Assembly (NCBI GenBank): GCA_947494925.1
Contig: CANLWS010000008.1
Location: 298,394-362,393 of the forward strand
Direction: 5' to 3'
Length of the DNA stretch: 64,000 bases
Origin: an uncultured Alteromonadaceae bacterium
Lineage (GTDB): Bacteria; Pseudomonadota; Gammaproteobacteria; Enterobacterales; Alteromonadaceae
Of this stretch, positions 1 through 9,265 are shown piece by piece; within the stretch, counting starts at the first letter, position 1, and each line of letters begins with the position of its first letter. The translations under genes were made by a program, and so were the position numbers. Under the pieces are notes generated by a model that saw nothing but the letters and a program-made list of their open reading frames with translations, ran no database searches and was not told the DNA's origin.

Positions 1-1
1 A

Positions 2-481
2 GCGGTTAATCGTGTTTCGACTACGGGTGACGAGAAAAAGGTGGGGCGCGTCATTATCGGCCAAATCCATGCCACAGACGACGAGCCTATCAGGCTGTAT
101 TATCGGAAACTTCCAAACAACGAAACAGGATCCATTTACTTTGCCCATGAAATAGAAGGGGGAGACGATATTTGGGTAAACATAATAGGTTCACGCTCCC
201 ACACAGCAGCTGGCCCGAAAGAAGGGATCAAGCTAAACGAAAAATTCAGCTATAAAATATCAGTCGAGAACGAGATCTTGTTTGTTACGATCATCCGACA
301 AGGAAAAGAAAACCTGACCCAATCCTTTAATATGAGTAACAGTGGCTACAACAAAAGCAATCAATATATGTATTTCAAAGCAGGTGTTTACAATCAAAAT
401 GATGGTGGGGCACCCAAAGACTATGTTCAGGCGACTTTTTATCACCTGAAGAATAGCCACAAAGGTTATAAATACGATTGA
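2..481 (+). CDS. PL7-family polysaccharide (alginate) lyase, 3' part only
   Basis: The reading frame is open to the left edge of the window, so only about the last 160 residues are present. Two signatures of polysaccharide lyase family 7 are visible: a GQIH motif near the start (its Gln and His belong to the active site) and the C-terminal YFKAGVYNQ strand, whose Tyr is the usual catalytic residue. Family members cleave alginate by beta-elimination, normally after secretion. The catalytic domain is usually 230-300 residues, so the N-terminal strands, the RxELR motif and any signal peptide lie outside. The downstream esterase, TonB-dependent receptor and GntR regulator fit a polysaccharide-utilisation locus. 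Family assignment is firm; alginate as substrate is the commonest case for PL7 but is inferred. Confidence 0.85.
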   Translation, partial: AVNRVSTTGDEKKVGRVIIGQIHATDDEPIRLYYRKLPNNETGSIYFAHEIEGGDDIWVNIIGSRSHTAAGPKEGIKLNEKFSYKISVENEILFVTIIRQGKENLTQSFNMSNSGYNKSNQYMYFKAGVYNQNDGGAPKDYVQATFYHLKNSHKGYKYD

Positions 482-639
482 TGTAAGGCCCGGAGGGCGA
501 ATTGTTTACCCGCTTTTGATGATAAAGATTTGCGCCTGTTCAGGTCGGTTCGCTGTGTCTATTTAATATCCTACATTTATCGAGGCGAACCAGGTGCTAA
601 GCTAGTGGTTACCCGAATAACAAATTTGCTTGAACGAAC

Positions 640-1548
640 ATGCTAATGAATAAAATAAGAAGTAGTGTGCTATTGGCCATATTTTTGGCAGTTCAAGGGT
701 GTTCAGGGGGAGAAAGCAGTGATTCTAGCGGTTCAATACCTCCGAACGTTGTGGCACCGCCGGACGAGCCCTCCTCACCGGAAAATGGCAGTGGAAATGT
801 GGTGGTGACTAACCTGAGTAGTCAACCTTCACAGACAGAATCCAATTTTTTCCCTCCAGCCAGTTTTAGTTACAAAGGGGTAGCTGAAATTGACCAAACC
901 ATCACCTCTGCATTTACTAATTACACCTATACCTTTCATGTGTATCTGCCCCCAGAGTATCAACAAGAACCAGAAAGACAATTTCCAACTATGTACTTTA
1001 CCGATGCTGAATGGTACAGAGAATTTCAATATCGTGTGATCGACTTTGAAGCAAGGCCATTGATTGCTGTGGGCATCGAGCATCATGATAGACGGGGAAC
1101 TGATTATGTGATGCCTGGTGCGCAGTCTTACCATCTGTTTTTGACTGAAGAGCTAATCCCGCGTATTGAATCCCAGTATCGCGTGTTAGATGGTGAACGA
1201 ACGTTAAAAGGGGATTCAGGAGGTGGCAGCCAGACTCTCATTTCCATGTTTCTGGATGACCAGAGTCCGCCCGTCTTCAAGTATCATATGGCATTCGATC
1301 CCTACATAACAGGCTTGGGGAACATAGAGAGTCTGATGGCGCAAAGAGACACAACACTCATGCACAAAACCCTGGTGATTACTGGTATGCGTAGAGGTTT
1401 TCATTCCACGGTAGCACCTTTCGTCGATCGTTTAGAGAGCAGCAGTTTAATGGAGCTGAACGTGTATCATGCTGTGTATGATCTGGATCATCAGGATGCA
1501 ACCTGGTCTTCTTTCTCCAACGCACTTAAAGTGGTGTATGGAGAGTAA
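640..1548 (+). CDS. Lipoprotein alpha/beta-hydrolase (putative esterase, Esterase_D/IroE-like)
   Basis: A 302-residue protein with a lipoprotein signal peptide: basic N-terminus, hydrophobic stretch, then VQGC with Cys at about 21, followed by a Ser/Pro/Gly-rich linker to about residue 70. The body resembles the putative-esterase family of enterochelin-esterase-like serine hydrolases, with an FHVYLPPEY strand, a GDSGGG nucleophile elbow (Ser about 192) and a C-terminal DHQD stretch that may give the catalytic His. It is predicted to be membrane-anchored and to hydrolyse an ester outside the cytoplasm. Between a PL7 lyase and a TonB receptor, deacylation of polysaccharide or oligosaccharide is plausible but unproven. 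ATG 646 is an equally possible start; neither has a clear ribosome binding site. Confidence 0.75.
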   Translation: MLMNKIRSSVLLAIFLAVQGCSGGESSDSSGSIPPNVVAPPDEPSSPENGSGNVVVTNLSSQPSQTESNFFPPASFSYKGVAEIDQTITSAFTNYTYTFHVYLPPEYQQEPERQFPTMYFTDAEWYREFQYRVIDFEARPLIAVGIEHHDRRGTDYVMPGAQSYHLFLTEELIPRIESQYRVLDGERTLKGDSGGGSQTLISMFLDDQSPPVFKYHMAFDPYITGLGNIESLMAQRDTTLMHKTLVITGMRRGFHSTVAPFVDRLESSSLMELNVYHAVYDLDHQDATWSSFSNALKVVYGE

Positions 1549-1809
1549 TAGATTGACAAACACACTGTTGATTTAGCAAAAGTCAAAATAGCGCCAAACC
1601 ATCTCCTCCAATTCTGGTCAGGCAGTTTCCTTGTAGCAAACGGACACAGACAGTATTTAACAAAGTTACTTCCTGTATGTGCAACAGACATTCAAACAAC
1701 CACACGCCTTAGACTCAGTTTTGTGGGAATACCAGCACAATTCGATTGCTCGCCGAGTCAATAGCCCTCATGACTGATATTTGTTAACTAATTTAACATC
1801 AAAATAATA

Positions 1810-1825
1810 TATTGGTTGACCAATA
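1810..1825. promoter_or_regulatory. GntR/FCD-type operator candidate 1 (TATTGGTTGACCAATA)
   Basis: A 16-bp palindrome with perfect 7-bp arms and a TG centre. Its core closely resembles the ATTGGTATACCAAT operators of UxuR/ExuR-type FCD regulators, and a regulator of that class is encoded at 5628. Assignment to that protein is inference. Confidence 0.6.
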
Positions 1826-2050
1826 AACTTGTCTGATGACTTTTAAGGGTATCGATTACGTTTCTAAATTGAACAGCTCTCTTCTTAAGCTTGTCACTTT
1901 TCATTGCGTTCTAATTGTTAATCTTTCTCGATTGAATTTTAAGAATGTTTATATATATCAATGCTATACAATTTTTTGTTTTGTATTGTATTACGGATGG
2001 TTAGATGTTGATTAATTTTTGGTAATACTATATAGCCTAATTAAATTGAA

Positions 2051-2079
2051 TTTTGGCTTACCAAAAGGTTGACCTTTTG
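2051..2079. promoter_or_regulatory. Overlapping pair of palindromic operator candidates 2 and 3
   Basis: Two palindromes abut. TTTTGGCTTACCAAAA (2051-2066) has 6-bp arms, and CAAAAGGTTGACCTTTTG (2062-2079) is an 18-bp palindrome. The second shares the core GGTTGACC with the site at 1810; the first matches that site at 10 of its central 12 positions. Overlapping sites suggest cooperative or alternative regulator binding. Confidence 0.55.
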
Positions 2080-2143
2080 TTTGTTTGGTTGTAAAAATAC
2101 AGTTAATACTTTGTAAGTTCTGGTGGAGGGGCTTGTAAAGAAA

Positions 2144-2155
2144 TTGGGTAACCAA
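2144..2155. promoter_or_regulatory. Operator candidate 4 (TTGGGTAACCAA)
   Basis: A TTGG-N4-CCAA palindrome matching the 1810 site at 10 of 12 positions, about 85 bases before the receptor start codon. Its position suits repression of the nearest promoter by the GntR-family protein. Confidence 0.5.
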
Positions 2156-2239
2156 GTTTCGTTATTCGAGCTTGCCCTTCGTGAAAACGTTGGTTAGCAA
2201 TTGGTAACGGAGATTAAAACACACACACAGGACAAAACC

Positions 2240-5188
2240 ATGGGACACAAACTTTCAAAAATAACCTTAGCGATACTCTCAGCCAGTGCTGTTAGTATGG
2301 CCTTACCATTGCACGCGCAAGAAAACCAGCCAGCTGCTGATGCAGAAACTGAAATCATTGAAGTAACAGGTATCCGGGCATCACTGACTAATGCCCTCGC
2401 CGAAAAGCAATCAGCAAACAACCTTATTGAAGTTATTCAGGCAGTTGATATTGGTAAGCTACCTGACCAAAACCTCGCGGAAGTACTTGAAAATGTCACT
2501 GGTATTCAGATCACCAGAACCGCTGGCGTAGGTACTGGTGTGCAAATTCGCGGTACCAACTCCAACCGTGTTGAAATTAACGGTGTATCTACTGTCGGAT
2601 CAGGTGGTGGTCGTAGTGGTATCGATTTTGAAGACCTTTCAGCGGCTATTATTTCAGCAGTAGAAATAACCAAAGCACCAGAAGCAAAGACGACTGAAGG
2701 ATCTGTAGGTGGAACTGTAAATCTGCGTACCATTCGCCCCCTTGAATTATCAGAAACCTTAGCCTCTGTGCGCATACAAGGTGAGGACAGTAGTTTAAGT
2801 ACAGAAAGCACTAAACCCCGATTCTCTTTTGCTTACGGTGACAACTGGGAAGCTGATGCCGGAAAGTTCGGTTTTGTATTCAGTGGTAGTTATACCGAGC
2901 AAGAGGCAGTGTCGTTTCGCCCTCGTGTCGACCGCGACAATATAGGTACAAACTCTAGTGGTGGTGAGCCATCTGAATTTCTTGGCATCCAGTTCTTAAC
3001 CCAAGAACAAGAAAATGATGACTATGAAACTACCAATATTGCAACGACTTTTGAGTTTGCGCCGAATGAAAACATGAAGTTTCATTTTGATGCCATCATC
3101 ACTGAGCAGGAACAAAGTCGAGACCAATACAGACTCCAGGCTTCAGGTGTTAGTAATCTAATCAACGTAAGCGTACCTACACAGTTCGAAACTGTGAATT
3201 TTGGAACATTAGGCGGTAATGATCTAGGTAGTTTTGAGGCAGCATTCGCCGGGGTTATTGACGTAAGTTTAGAGAATGATGCAGATGATCCTAACTTACG
3301 GACATCAAGTGAAACCGGCTCACGTGTCACGGATACTGAAGTGTTTGTGTTCGGCGGCGAATGGCAAGGTGATAACCTTAAAGTAAGCGCTGAAATCTCA
3401 ACATCAAGTTCAGAGACGGTCAATGGTAAATTTGAAACTACCGTGAACTTTATTAACCCGAACACGCCAATTGGCAGCGGCAATGATAACGCAGTACCGT
3501 TTGAATACAACTTCGCTGGTGACACTTTAGCATTTGGCATCGCCTCAGGCTCACAGTATGCGCCTTCCGCGCAAGAACTACTCACAGCATCTAACTATGT
3601 ATTTGAGAAACTTGAGTTGGGTCGTGATACCCAAGAGAACTCAGAGGATGGCTTCCGTGTTGATGCTGAATACTTTGTTGATGACAGTATTATCAGAAGC
3701 CTTGAGTTCGGTTATCGCTACAGCAAATCCGAAAGTGAATTTAATCGTGTAAATGATAGTTTTAGTTTCAGCCAAATGGAGGATTCGCCTAACGGATCAC
3801 TATTTTCTGAACTACTTATTGCGGGCCCGGATAACTTTGGTGATGCAGATGGCAGAGACTTATTTATTAAAGATTTCCTTATTGTCGATCCTGATCGCTC
3901 GTTTTCTGACCGCGAAGGTACATTGGCCATTTTGTATGGTGCGCTTGATGCGCACAGGTTACTTAACCCAACTGCTGACGGTGCGACTCGTGCCGATACT
4001 GACCCTGATCTGAATGCATTTTACCGAGTTGAAGAAGATTCACACGCCCTGTATGCCCAAGCAAATTTTGAATATGAGAACATACGAGGTAACTTCGGGG
4101 CTCGTTACATAACGACTGACGTCGATTCAATAGGATTTGGTGCGGCGGTGAATGGTGTAAGATCGTTAGAAACGACTAGCGGTGATTATAGCTTCTTCTT
4201 ACCTCGTATAAACGTTGTCGCGGATTTAACTGACGATATCATCATTCGAATGGGTTACGGTGCAGATATCAGACGCCCAGATTTCGACCAGTTAAATACC
4301 GGCTTTAACTTTAACGATAACGAAAATACTGCGGTAGCTTTAGGTAACCCAAGTTTAGAGCCTGAAGAAGTAAAATCTTTCGATGTGTCGGTTGAATGGT
4401 ATTTTGATGAGGCATCTTTAGTCAGTGTCGGCTTCTTCAGCAAAAAACGTACAAATATCTTTGGCACTAAGACATTCGGCGCTGCAGTATTTGAAAGCGA
4501 CTTGACGGATAGTGGGCTTGCCCGTGAAACTGACCCTACATGTCCTGGTGGCGGTATTTTCAATCCATTAGTAAGACCTAACCAGCTTGGTGACCCGGAT
4601 TCAACCGGCCTCTGTGTGGACTTTACACAACCAGGTAATGACCCCGAGTCGACCAGGCAATCTGGCTTTGAGTTCGCTTTCCAGTATGACCTTTCAAGTT
4701 TTGAAGATGACCTGGGTTGGGCTTCAGGATTTGGTTTTATCGGTAATTTAACGCTACAAGATTTCCACGGTGGTTCTATCGAAGATTGTACTTTCTCTCG
4801 CGGTGCAAATGTCTTTGGCGAAGATATTTGTGCAGAGCGTGGCCTAGAAGATTTATCTGAAACGGCTTATAACGCAACTGTTTACTATGAAAAGCATGGC
4901 CTTTCAGCCCGTTTGCGTTATACATGGCGTGATTCATTCGTTAATACTGACTTCGGTGGCGGCTCCAGTACTAGCAGTACACTTAGCTTCCCTGTTGTTA
5001 CGGCTGCTAGAGGTCAGTTAAATGCAAGCGTTAGCTACGATGTGACCGATCAATTCAATATAGGGATTGAAGCCGTTAACTTAACCGAAGAGGGCATTAA
5101 ACAATATTGTGTTAATGATGACGCACTTCTTTGTTTCGTTGGTCTGCCAGATCGTCGCATCACATTTGGTGCTAGCTACAGGTTCTAA
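2240..5188 (+). CDS. TonB-dependent receptor (large, Xanthomonas/Caulobacter oligosaccharide type)
   Basis: ATG 2240 is preferred over the in-frame TTG at 2201 because it directly opens a signal peptide (GHKLSK, hydrophobic core, cleavage near LHAQ). The mature protein begins with a TonB-box-like EIIEVTGI followed by the plug domain (about residues 50-170, with LPDQNLAEVLENVTGIQI and the VEITKAPEAKTTEG region) and a beta-barrel ending in the aromatic FGASYRF. At 982 residues it has the size of receptors that import oligosaccharides rather than small siderophores. Its neighbours (PL7 lyase, esterase, GntR regulator) suggest uptake of alginate-type or other uronate oligosaccharides across the outer membrane. 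Four TTGG/CCAA-type palindromes lie upstream and a strong hairpin follows, so it is probably transcribed alone. Confidence 0.92.
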   Translation: MGHKLSKITLAILSASAVSMALPLHAQENQPAADAETEIIEVTGIRASLTNALAEKQSANNLIEVIQAVDIGKLPDQNLAEVLENVTGIQITRTAGVGTGVQIRGTNSNRVEINGVSTVGSGGGRSGIDFEDLSAAIISAVEITKAPEAKTTEGSVGGTVNLRTIRPLELSETLASVRIQGEDSSLSTESTKPRFSFAYGDNWEADAGKFGFVFSGSYTEQEAVSFRPRVDRDNIGTNSSGGEPSEFLGIQFLTQEQENDDYETTNIATTFEFAPNENMKFHFDAIITEQEQSRDQYRLQASGVSNLINVSVPTQFETVNFGTLGGNDLGSFEAAFAGVIDVSLENDADDPNLRTSSETGSRVTDTEVFVFGGEWQGDNLKVSAEISTSSSETVNGKFETTVNFINPNTPIGSGNDNAVPFEYNFAGDTLAFGIASGSQYAPSAQELLTASNYVFEKLELGRDTQENSEDGFRVDAEYFVDDSIIRSLEFGYRYSKSESEFNRVNDSFSFSQMEDSPNGSLFSELLIAGPDNFGDADGRDLFIKDFLIVDPDRSFSDREGTLAILYGALDAHRLLNPTADGATRADTDPDLNAFYRVEEDSHALYAQANFEYENIRGNFGARYITTDVDSIGFGAAVNGVRSLETTSGDYSFFLPRINVVADLTDDIIIRMGYGADIRRPDFDQLNTGFNFNDNENTAVALGNPSLEPEEVKSFDVSVEWYFDEASLVSVGFFSKKRTNIFGTKTFGAAVFESDLTDSGLARETDPTCPGGGIFNPLVRPNQLGDPDSTGLCVDFTQPGNDPESTRQSGFEFAFQYDLSSFEDDLGWASGFGFIGNLTLQDFHGGSIEDCTFSRGANVFGEDICAERGLEDLSETAYNATVYYEKHGLSARLRYTWRDSFVNTDFGGGSSTSSTLSFPVVTAARGQLNASVSYDVTDQFNIGIEAVNLTEEGIKQYCVNDDALLCFVGLPDRRITFGASYRF

Positions 5189-5212
5189 GTAGAACAGGTT
5201 TTTACCTGTAAA

Positions 5213-5244
5213 AAAGAGACGCCATCTTTGATGGCAGTCTCTTT
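5213..5244 (+). terminator. Rho-independent terminator after TonB receptor
   Basis: AAAGAGAC-GCCATC, loop TTT, GATGGC-A-GTCTCTTT forms a long stem with one bulged A, ending in T-rich sequence 25 bases after the receptor stop. A smaller hairpin (ACAGGT-TTTT-ACCTGT, 5194-5209) precedes it. Confidence 0.8.
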
Positions 5245-5627
5245 CTGATAAATACTAATGCAGCGGAAATAGTGTGAAGTGAAACAAGTCTCTGAGGCGT
5301 GGTCCATTGAGCACTTTTTCTGAAAATACGAGTATTATTGTAACTTTAAAAGTGTGCTCCCCAGATGAAATGGATGCAGTTTGGGGAAATTAGTTGTACA
5401 ACCATCTTATTGCAGCAATGTTACCAATTGCATTTATATTGGTAATAAGTTATATCCTTTTTCGTACCTTGAGTAGTTAAAATGCTCAGGGATATTGAAG
5501 ATTGAGATTGTAATCGCCACGGAGTGGTTTGAAGTGTCCGCATCTGGATTGTGCGTCAAGTATATGGCCTGAAGAATTGGGCAGATTCATATCAGATAAC
5601 TTTTAGTAGGTTTTAAAGGGTATAAAA
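5245..5627. other. Intergenic region carrying an inverted repeat before the GntR gene
   Basis: No open reading frame of note. It contains the inverted repeat at 5421-5445. A purine-rich AAAGGG lies just before the ATG at 5628. Confidence 0.5.
5421..5445. promoter_or_regulatory. Inverted repeat TTACCAAT-N9-ATTGGTAA
   Basis: A perfect 8-bp inverted repeat about 180 bases before the GntR-family gene. The half-sites ACCAAT and ATTGGT are the same as in the palindromes before the receptor but face outward. It may mediate autoregulation. Confidence 0.5.
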
Positions 5628-6371
5628 ATGAAAAGCCGTCGTATGTTCTGGCAAATTGCAGAGAAAATAGAGGCATTAATTGAATCTGGATTATATCCCC
5701 CAGGAAGTCGACTCCCTCCAGAAAGAGAGTTGGCAGAAACATTTGACGTTAGCCGTCCGACAATCCGCGAGGCCATTATTGCATTGGAAGTCATGCAGCT
5801 TGTGGAAGTAAAGACGAGTTCTGGCGTGTATGTGCTTGAAAAAGAACTGAATAAAGATCAACAAAGAGCTGAAAAAATCAGTGCTTTCGAATTAACCCAA
5901 GCCAGAGCTTTGGTAGAAGGTGAAGCTGCGGCTCTGGCCGCGATGTCTATCACCGAAACAGAGCTTGATGCGTTACAAAAAACGCTTGATGCCATGGAAT
6001 CAGGGATTGATGCAGAGAAAGCGGATCGTGAATTTCATTTAATAATATCAAAAGCCACAAGAAACAGTGCAATTCTGCTCGCTGTTAATAAGTTCTGGGA
6101 GCTTAGGGACTCACTACCCCAGATTAAAATGGCCTATGCTGGAGTATGCAGTCAATCTGACCGTGATCGCCTGGATGAGCACAAAGCGATATATCAAGGG
6201 CTCAAAGAAAGAAATGCGCAAGCCGCAAGATCTGCCATGCATACGCACTTCAATCGCCTGATTAACGCATTATTTGCAATTAGTGAAGCGGAAGCACTCG
6301 AAGAAGTTCGTAAAAAAACAAGTCTAACGAGAGATTTATATTCACTGAGCCATCTTGTCAGTAAAACCTGA
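5628..6371 (+). CDS. FadR/UxuR-subfamily GntR transcriptional regulator (FCD domain)
   Basis: A 247-residue regulator. The N-terminal GntR winged helix spans about residues 1-75 (PPGSRLPPERELAETFDVSR, then PTIREAI). An all-helical FCD ligand domain follows (about 85-235); its DREFHLIISKATRN and DEHKAIYQGL motifs supply the Asp/His residues that usually hold a metal near the ligand. FCD regulators often sense uronates or other carboxylates and release DNA on binding. The nearby PL7 gene and receptor, and the TTGG/CCAA palindromes matching the UxuR/ExuR class, make it the likely local repressor. Effector identity is not known. RBS: AAAGGG about 8 bases upstream. Confidence 0.88.
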   Translation: MKSRRMFWQIAEKIEALIESGLYPPGSRLPPERELAETFDVSRPTIREAIIALEVMQLVEVKTSSGVYVLEKELNKDQQRAEKISAFELTQARALVEGEAAALAAMSITETELDALQKTLDAMESGIDAEKADREFHLIISKATRNSAILLAVNKFWELRDSLPQIKMAYAGVCSQSDRDRLDEHKAIYQGLKERNAQAARSAMHTHFNRLINALFAISEAEALEEVRKKTSLTRDLYSLSHLVSKT

Positions 6372-6478
6372 TGGCGACGAATTCGCGCCGTCTTATCTAA
6401 TTATTTTGCAGCAGCGAAATTGAGACCTATTTATCCAGCATTTTGATTTTTGCCCCTGATAATTATTTTAAAATCAGA

Positions 6479-7513
6479 CTAATCATTTTTTAGTGCTTCT
6501 GCCAAAGCTCTCTGCATCCCTTTTTCAGCCGGGGTCAAAATATCAGGTGAAAGAGGGTTTCCTTCAATGCGACCGGTTGAAACTGAATAGTAATCTGCAA
6601 TAGGCACAAATAATTGCATGCCATTTGGTAGGTCGAAGGGTTTTTGCGATAGCATTTTCCCAGCACTTGGCTCACCAATGACAGTTACCCTGCCCGATGA
6701 TTGCAACGCATCAATTGCCAGTTCGGCGGCGCTGGCGGTTATTTTGCTCACTAAAATATATACAGGCAATTCCACATGAGGTGACTCAGGCTCAAATACT
6801 ACCTTAACAATAGGGACGTTTTCTATTTCGTTCCAAAATGACCTTATGGACCAGCCTGACCAGGGACTGACGGTCGCGAGCTCAGAAGCATTGGGCAGTC
6901 GTTTTTGAATGCTTGTCCATTTTTTAGAGATAAAATAGCCGGCCTCCAGCGGTTGTTTTATCAGGTGAGATACTAAAGGACGTATCGCAAATGCCCCTCC
7001 TTGGTTAGTTCTTAAATCAATCACTAGCGCTTTGGCTTGGGAGTTTGCTACTTCAATATACGCTTCTGTAATTCGATTAATGGTATCCCGCCCCATCATA
7101 GTATTAACTGTTAATATGGCTATGTCCTTTTCCCAGTCTAGTGTAGCTCCATTTTCACCCACATTAAGGTTATCCAGATACAGTGCCAGTTGTTCTGCAC
7201 TGCTCTCACTATTGACAATGTTCACGTGTGAGAATGGTCCGTTTTTCCAGATCTTATTGATTCCTTCGATAAACCCGTCTTTGGAATCCACACGATTGGC
7301 TAATTGCTTCATTGATTGATGAGCTGATAGATATTCCTCAGATTGCAGCTCACTTGGGTTGTAGTGGTGCTGTCGCATGATTTTGTCTACCTCGTCCACC
7401 ATATTGGAGAAATCCATAGTGTCTTCAGGTATCTGATTTGCCAAAGCAGGTAGTGCCAAGAAAGTAAAACAGCTGAAAATTAGTGCGTTTTTTTTCGTTC
7501 TGTGTAGTCGCAT
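6479..7513 (-). CDS. Secreted S41-family (C-terminal-processing-protease-like) peptidase
   Basis: 344 residues with a signal peptide ending near ALPALANQ. An S41 serine protease core is visible: the strand ALVIDLRTNQGG, then VYILVSKITASAAELA, in which the Ser of TASAAE is the expected nucleophile, and GEPSAGKMLSQ followed by a C-terminal NPLSPDI motif. No PDZ domain is obvious, so it resembles the short secreted tail-specific-protease-like or retinol-binding-like members rather than housekeeping Prc. It is predicted to act in the periplasm; substrate unknown. It lies 91 bases downstream of an AraC-type regulator gene on the same strand and may be cotranscribed with it. The convergent GntR gene ends about 110 bases away. 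Confidence 0.82.
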   Translation of the reverse strand: MRLHRTKKNALIFSCFTFLALPALANQIPEDTMDFSNMVDEVDKIMRQHHYNPSELQSEEYLSAHQSMKQLANRVDSKDGFIEGINKIWKNGPFSHVNIVNSESSAEQLALYLDNLNVGENGATLDWEKDIAILTVNTMMGRDTINRITEAYIEVANSQAKALVIDLRTNQGGAFAIRPLVSHLIKQPLEAGYFISKKWTSIQKRLPNASELATVSPWSGWSIRSFWNEIENVPIVKVVFEPESPHVELPVYILVSKITASAAELAIDALQSSGRVTVIGEPSAGKMLSQKPFDLPNGMQLFVPIADYYSVSTGRIEGNPLSPDILTPAEKGMQRALAEALKND

Positions 7514-7604
7514 TTAAAAATTACCTTATGCAATTGAAAGGTAATATCTTGTGCTGGTGGCTCAGTCTTATCGACCTCGATTGCGATTTAGTACCTTATT
7601 TTTC

Positions 7605-8669
7605 TCAGATTTGAGAATTTTCCTTAAATTCGAAAGGTGTGATGCCAGTTACTTTCTTGAAAGCGCGATTGAAGTTTGACTTAGTGATAAATCCTGAGTC
7701 CAGCATGACATCCATTATTGAGATATTTCGCGCTTGAGCTGAGGATAATAATTGGCAAGCGTGTTTTATTCTGAACTCATTCACATATTCAGAAAAATTC
7801 TTATCGGCTTTGAGGTTAATAGCCTGTGAAACTTGTCTTGGTACGAGGGTCATTTGTTGTCCCAGTGTTTTCACCGTTAAATTGGAGTTCAGATAAGGTT
7901 TTTCCTTTTCCATATGAATATTTATTTTTTCAAAAACCTCTTCCAATAGTGCTTTAGAGACCCTGTTTGCTTGGGATGGTTGACTCACTATTTGCGAATC
8001 TTCTTTGGTCAACCCAGTGAATAGAAGGGGGTGCTGCATGCCTTGAAATATAATTAAGGTCACGAGAACCCACAATCCGGCAAACAGTGAAAATTTCGCA
8101 AACATCCCTGCATCTTCGAATCCTGATGAGTGTAAGTATTCACTAATTATGTTCAGGCCGAGCAAAATTAACTGCAGAAAAAATAGATAAGATAGCCAAT
8201 GTAAGGTGATTTGTTCAAAATCAGAACGGGTTTGACTCAATACATATCGGTAGTGTCTGAGAACTTTCCAGATTAGCAGATTATAAATAGCCAGACTGCA
8301 AAATATGCCAATCGCATAAAAGCTGGTTTGAAACCCGGCAAAAAATACGGATATCTGCATTAAAAAGGGCGGGACCAGGTGGTATAAATGATTGGCGCCT
8401 ACTCGAAAATCTCCGTACGTCAGGCTTCTGGCATACAAATAAATTACTGGTCCGTAGCAAAAACCCAGTCCAATGCCCAGATTAGGTGCAGGTAATTGGA
8501 GGTGCTGCCTCGCAAGGTTCAACAACATATGCGTTGAGAGCAAAATTATGAAAGCACCAAGAATTCTGTTGGATAATAAATTGAAACGTTTATTAGCAGA
8601 CAAGAAAAGCAGGACGAGCAAACACTGTAAAACAATAAAGATCTGTATGAATGGAATGGCTATACCCAT
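7605..8669 (-). CDS. Membrane-anchored AraC-family transcriptional regulator
   Basis: 354 residues. The N-terminal half (about 1-215) holds roughly seven hydrophobic segments. A C-terminal AraC DNA-binding domain (about 245-350) follows, with two helix-turn-helices; the signature ends in GFITKSNFNRAFKKVTGITPFEF. This 7TM-plus-AraC layout is common in marine Bacteroidetes and Alteromonadales, where the membrane part is thought to sense an envelope or small-molecule signal. No sensor ligand can be read from the sequence. The S41 peptidase gene follows on the same strand and is the obvious candidate target. GGGGA lies only a few bases before the ATG, a tight spacing, but no better start is present. 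Confidence 0.88.
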   Translation of the reverse strand: MGIAIPFIQIFIVLQCLLVLLFLSANKRFNLLSNRILGAFIILLSTHMLLNLARQHLQLPAPNLGIGLGFCYGPVIYLYARSLTYGDFRVGANHLYHLVPPFLMQISVFFAGFQTSFYAIGIFCSLAIYNLLIWKVLRHYRYVLSQTRSDFEQITLHWLSYLFFLQLILLGLNIISEYLHSSGFEDAGMFAKFSLFAGLWVLVTLIIFQGMQHPLLFTGLTKEDSQIVSQPSQANRVSKALLEEVFEKINIHMEKEKPYLNSNLTVKTLGQQMTLVPRQVSQAINLKADKNFSEYVNEFRIKHACQLLSSAQARNISIMDVMLDSGFITKSNFNRAFKKVTGITPFEFKENSQI

Positions 8670-9265
8670 GATCCCCTAACTCAATATTTTAGCCGATGCA
8701 GCTAATTGCAAATCAATAACTGAAAAATTTATTGATGATTTAATTTAGCATCATGCCCCCGGTTACCATAGGCTTTGATCTTGGCAAGTATGTTACATCT
8801 TGTTACTTTGAGGCCTCAACATTCGGGTCAAACATCGTGTGATGAATCTGGAGATAACTGCAGTATTTAAGATGATAGGTCGGAGTAGTCTTCATCGGTG
8901 CCATTCCTGATGAAATTCAACTGAACTCCAGCGAAAGTTACGCAATCCTCATGAGGCTGTGCAGCCTATGTAAAGGGATGAAAAATGGAATCTGTTTTGC
9001 CATCGAATTTAAGAGGAGTATTCCTAGGCTTTTCACGCTAGGCTGCGTTAAATACCAAAGTAATAATCCACAATTCGCTCCACGTTACCAACTTTTATGG
9101 TCTTTAAAGCATCTTTTAAAAGCAGTAATTTGTGTACTTAGTTGGTGACTGGCAATATTTGGTTAAGACAATTGAATAGTTCAAGTGCAGCGCCTACAAT
9201 TTAGGCACTCGCCAAGACCAAAAAATTTACCAAGTAAATCGGCGATTGCCGCGAAGGGACGCTCC
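8670..9265. other. Divergent intergenic region, no convincing gene
   Basis: About 600 bases between divergent genes. A 65-codon frame at 8951-9148 has no ribosome binding site, no recognisable motif and erratic composition, and was not called. The region presumably carries promoters for both flanking genes; nothing specific was recognised. Confidence 0.5.

Larger units (their letters stand above)
1549..2239. other. Long AT-rich regulatory region upstream of TonB receptor
   Basis: This 690-base stretch holds no credible gene. It is AT-rich between about 1780 and 2100 and contains the palindromes listed separately at 1810, 2051-2079 and 2144. The spread of sites over more than 300 bases suggests a complex promoter for the receptor gene. 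No -35/-10 pair could be chosen with confidence. Confidence 0.6.

Noticed and set aside
3082-3585. 167-residue minus-strand frame inside the first TonB receptor
   Set aside because: Antisense shadow; no start signal and no family resemblance.
8951-9148. 65-codon frame in the intergenic region before the ELW-repeat gene
   Set aside because: No ribosome binding site, odd composition and no family resemblance; could not be supported.
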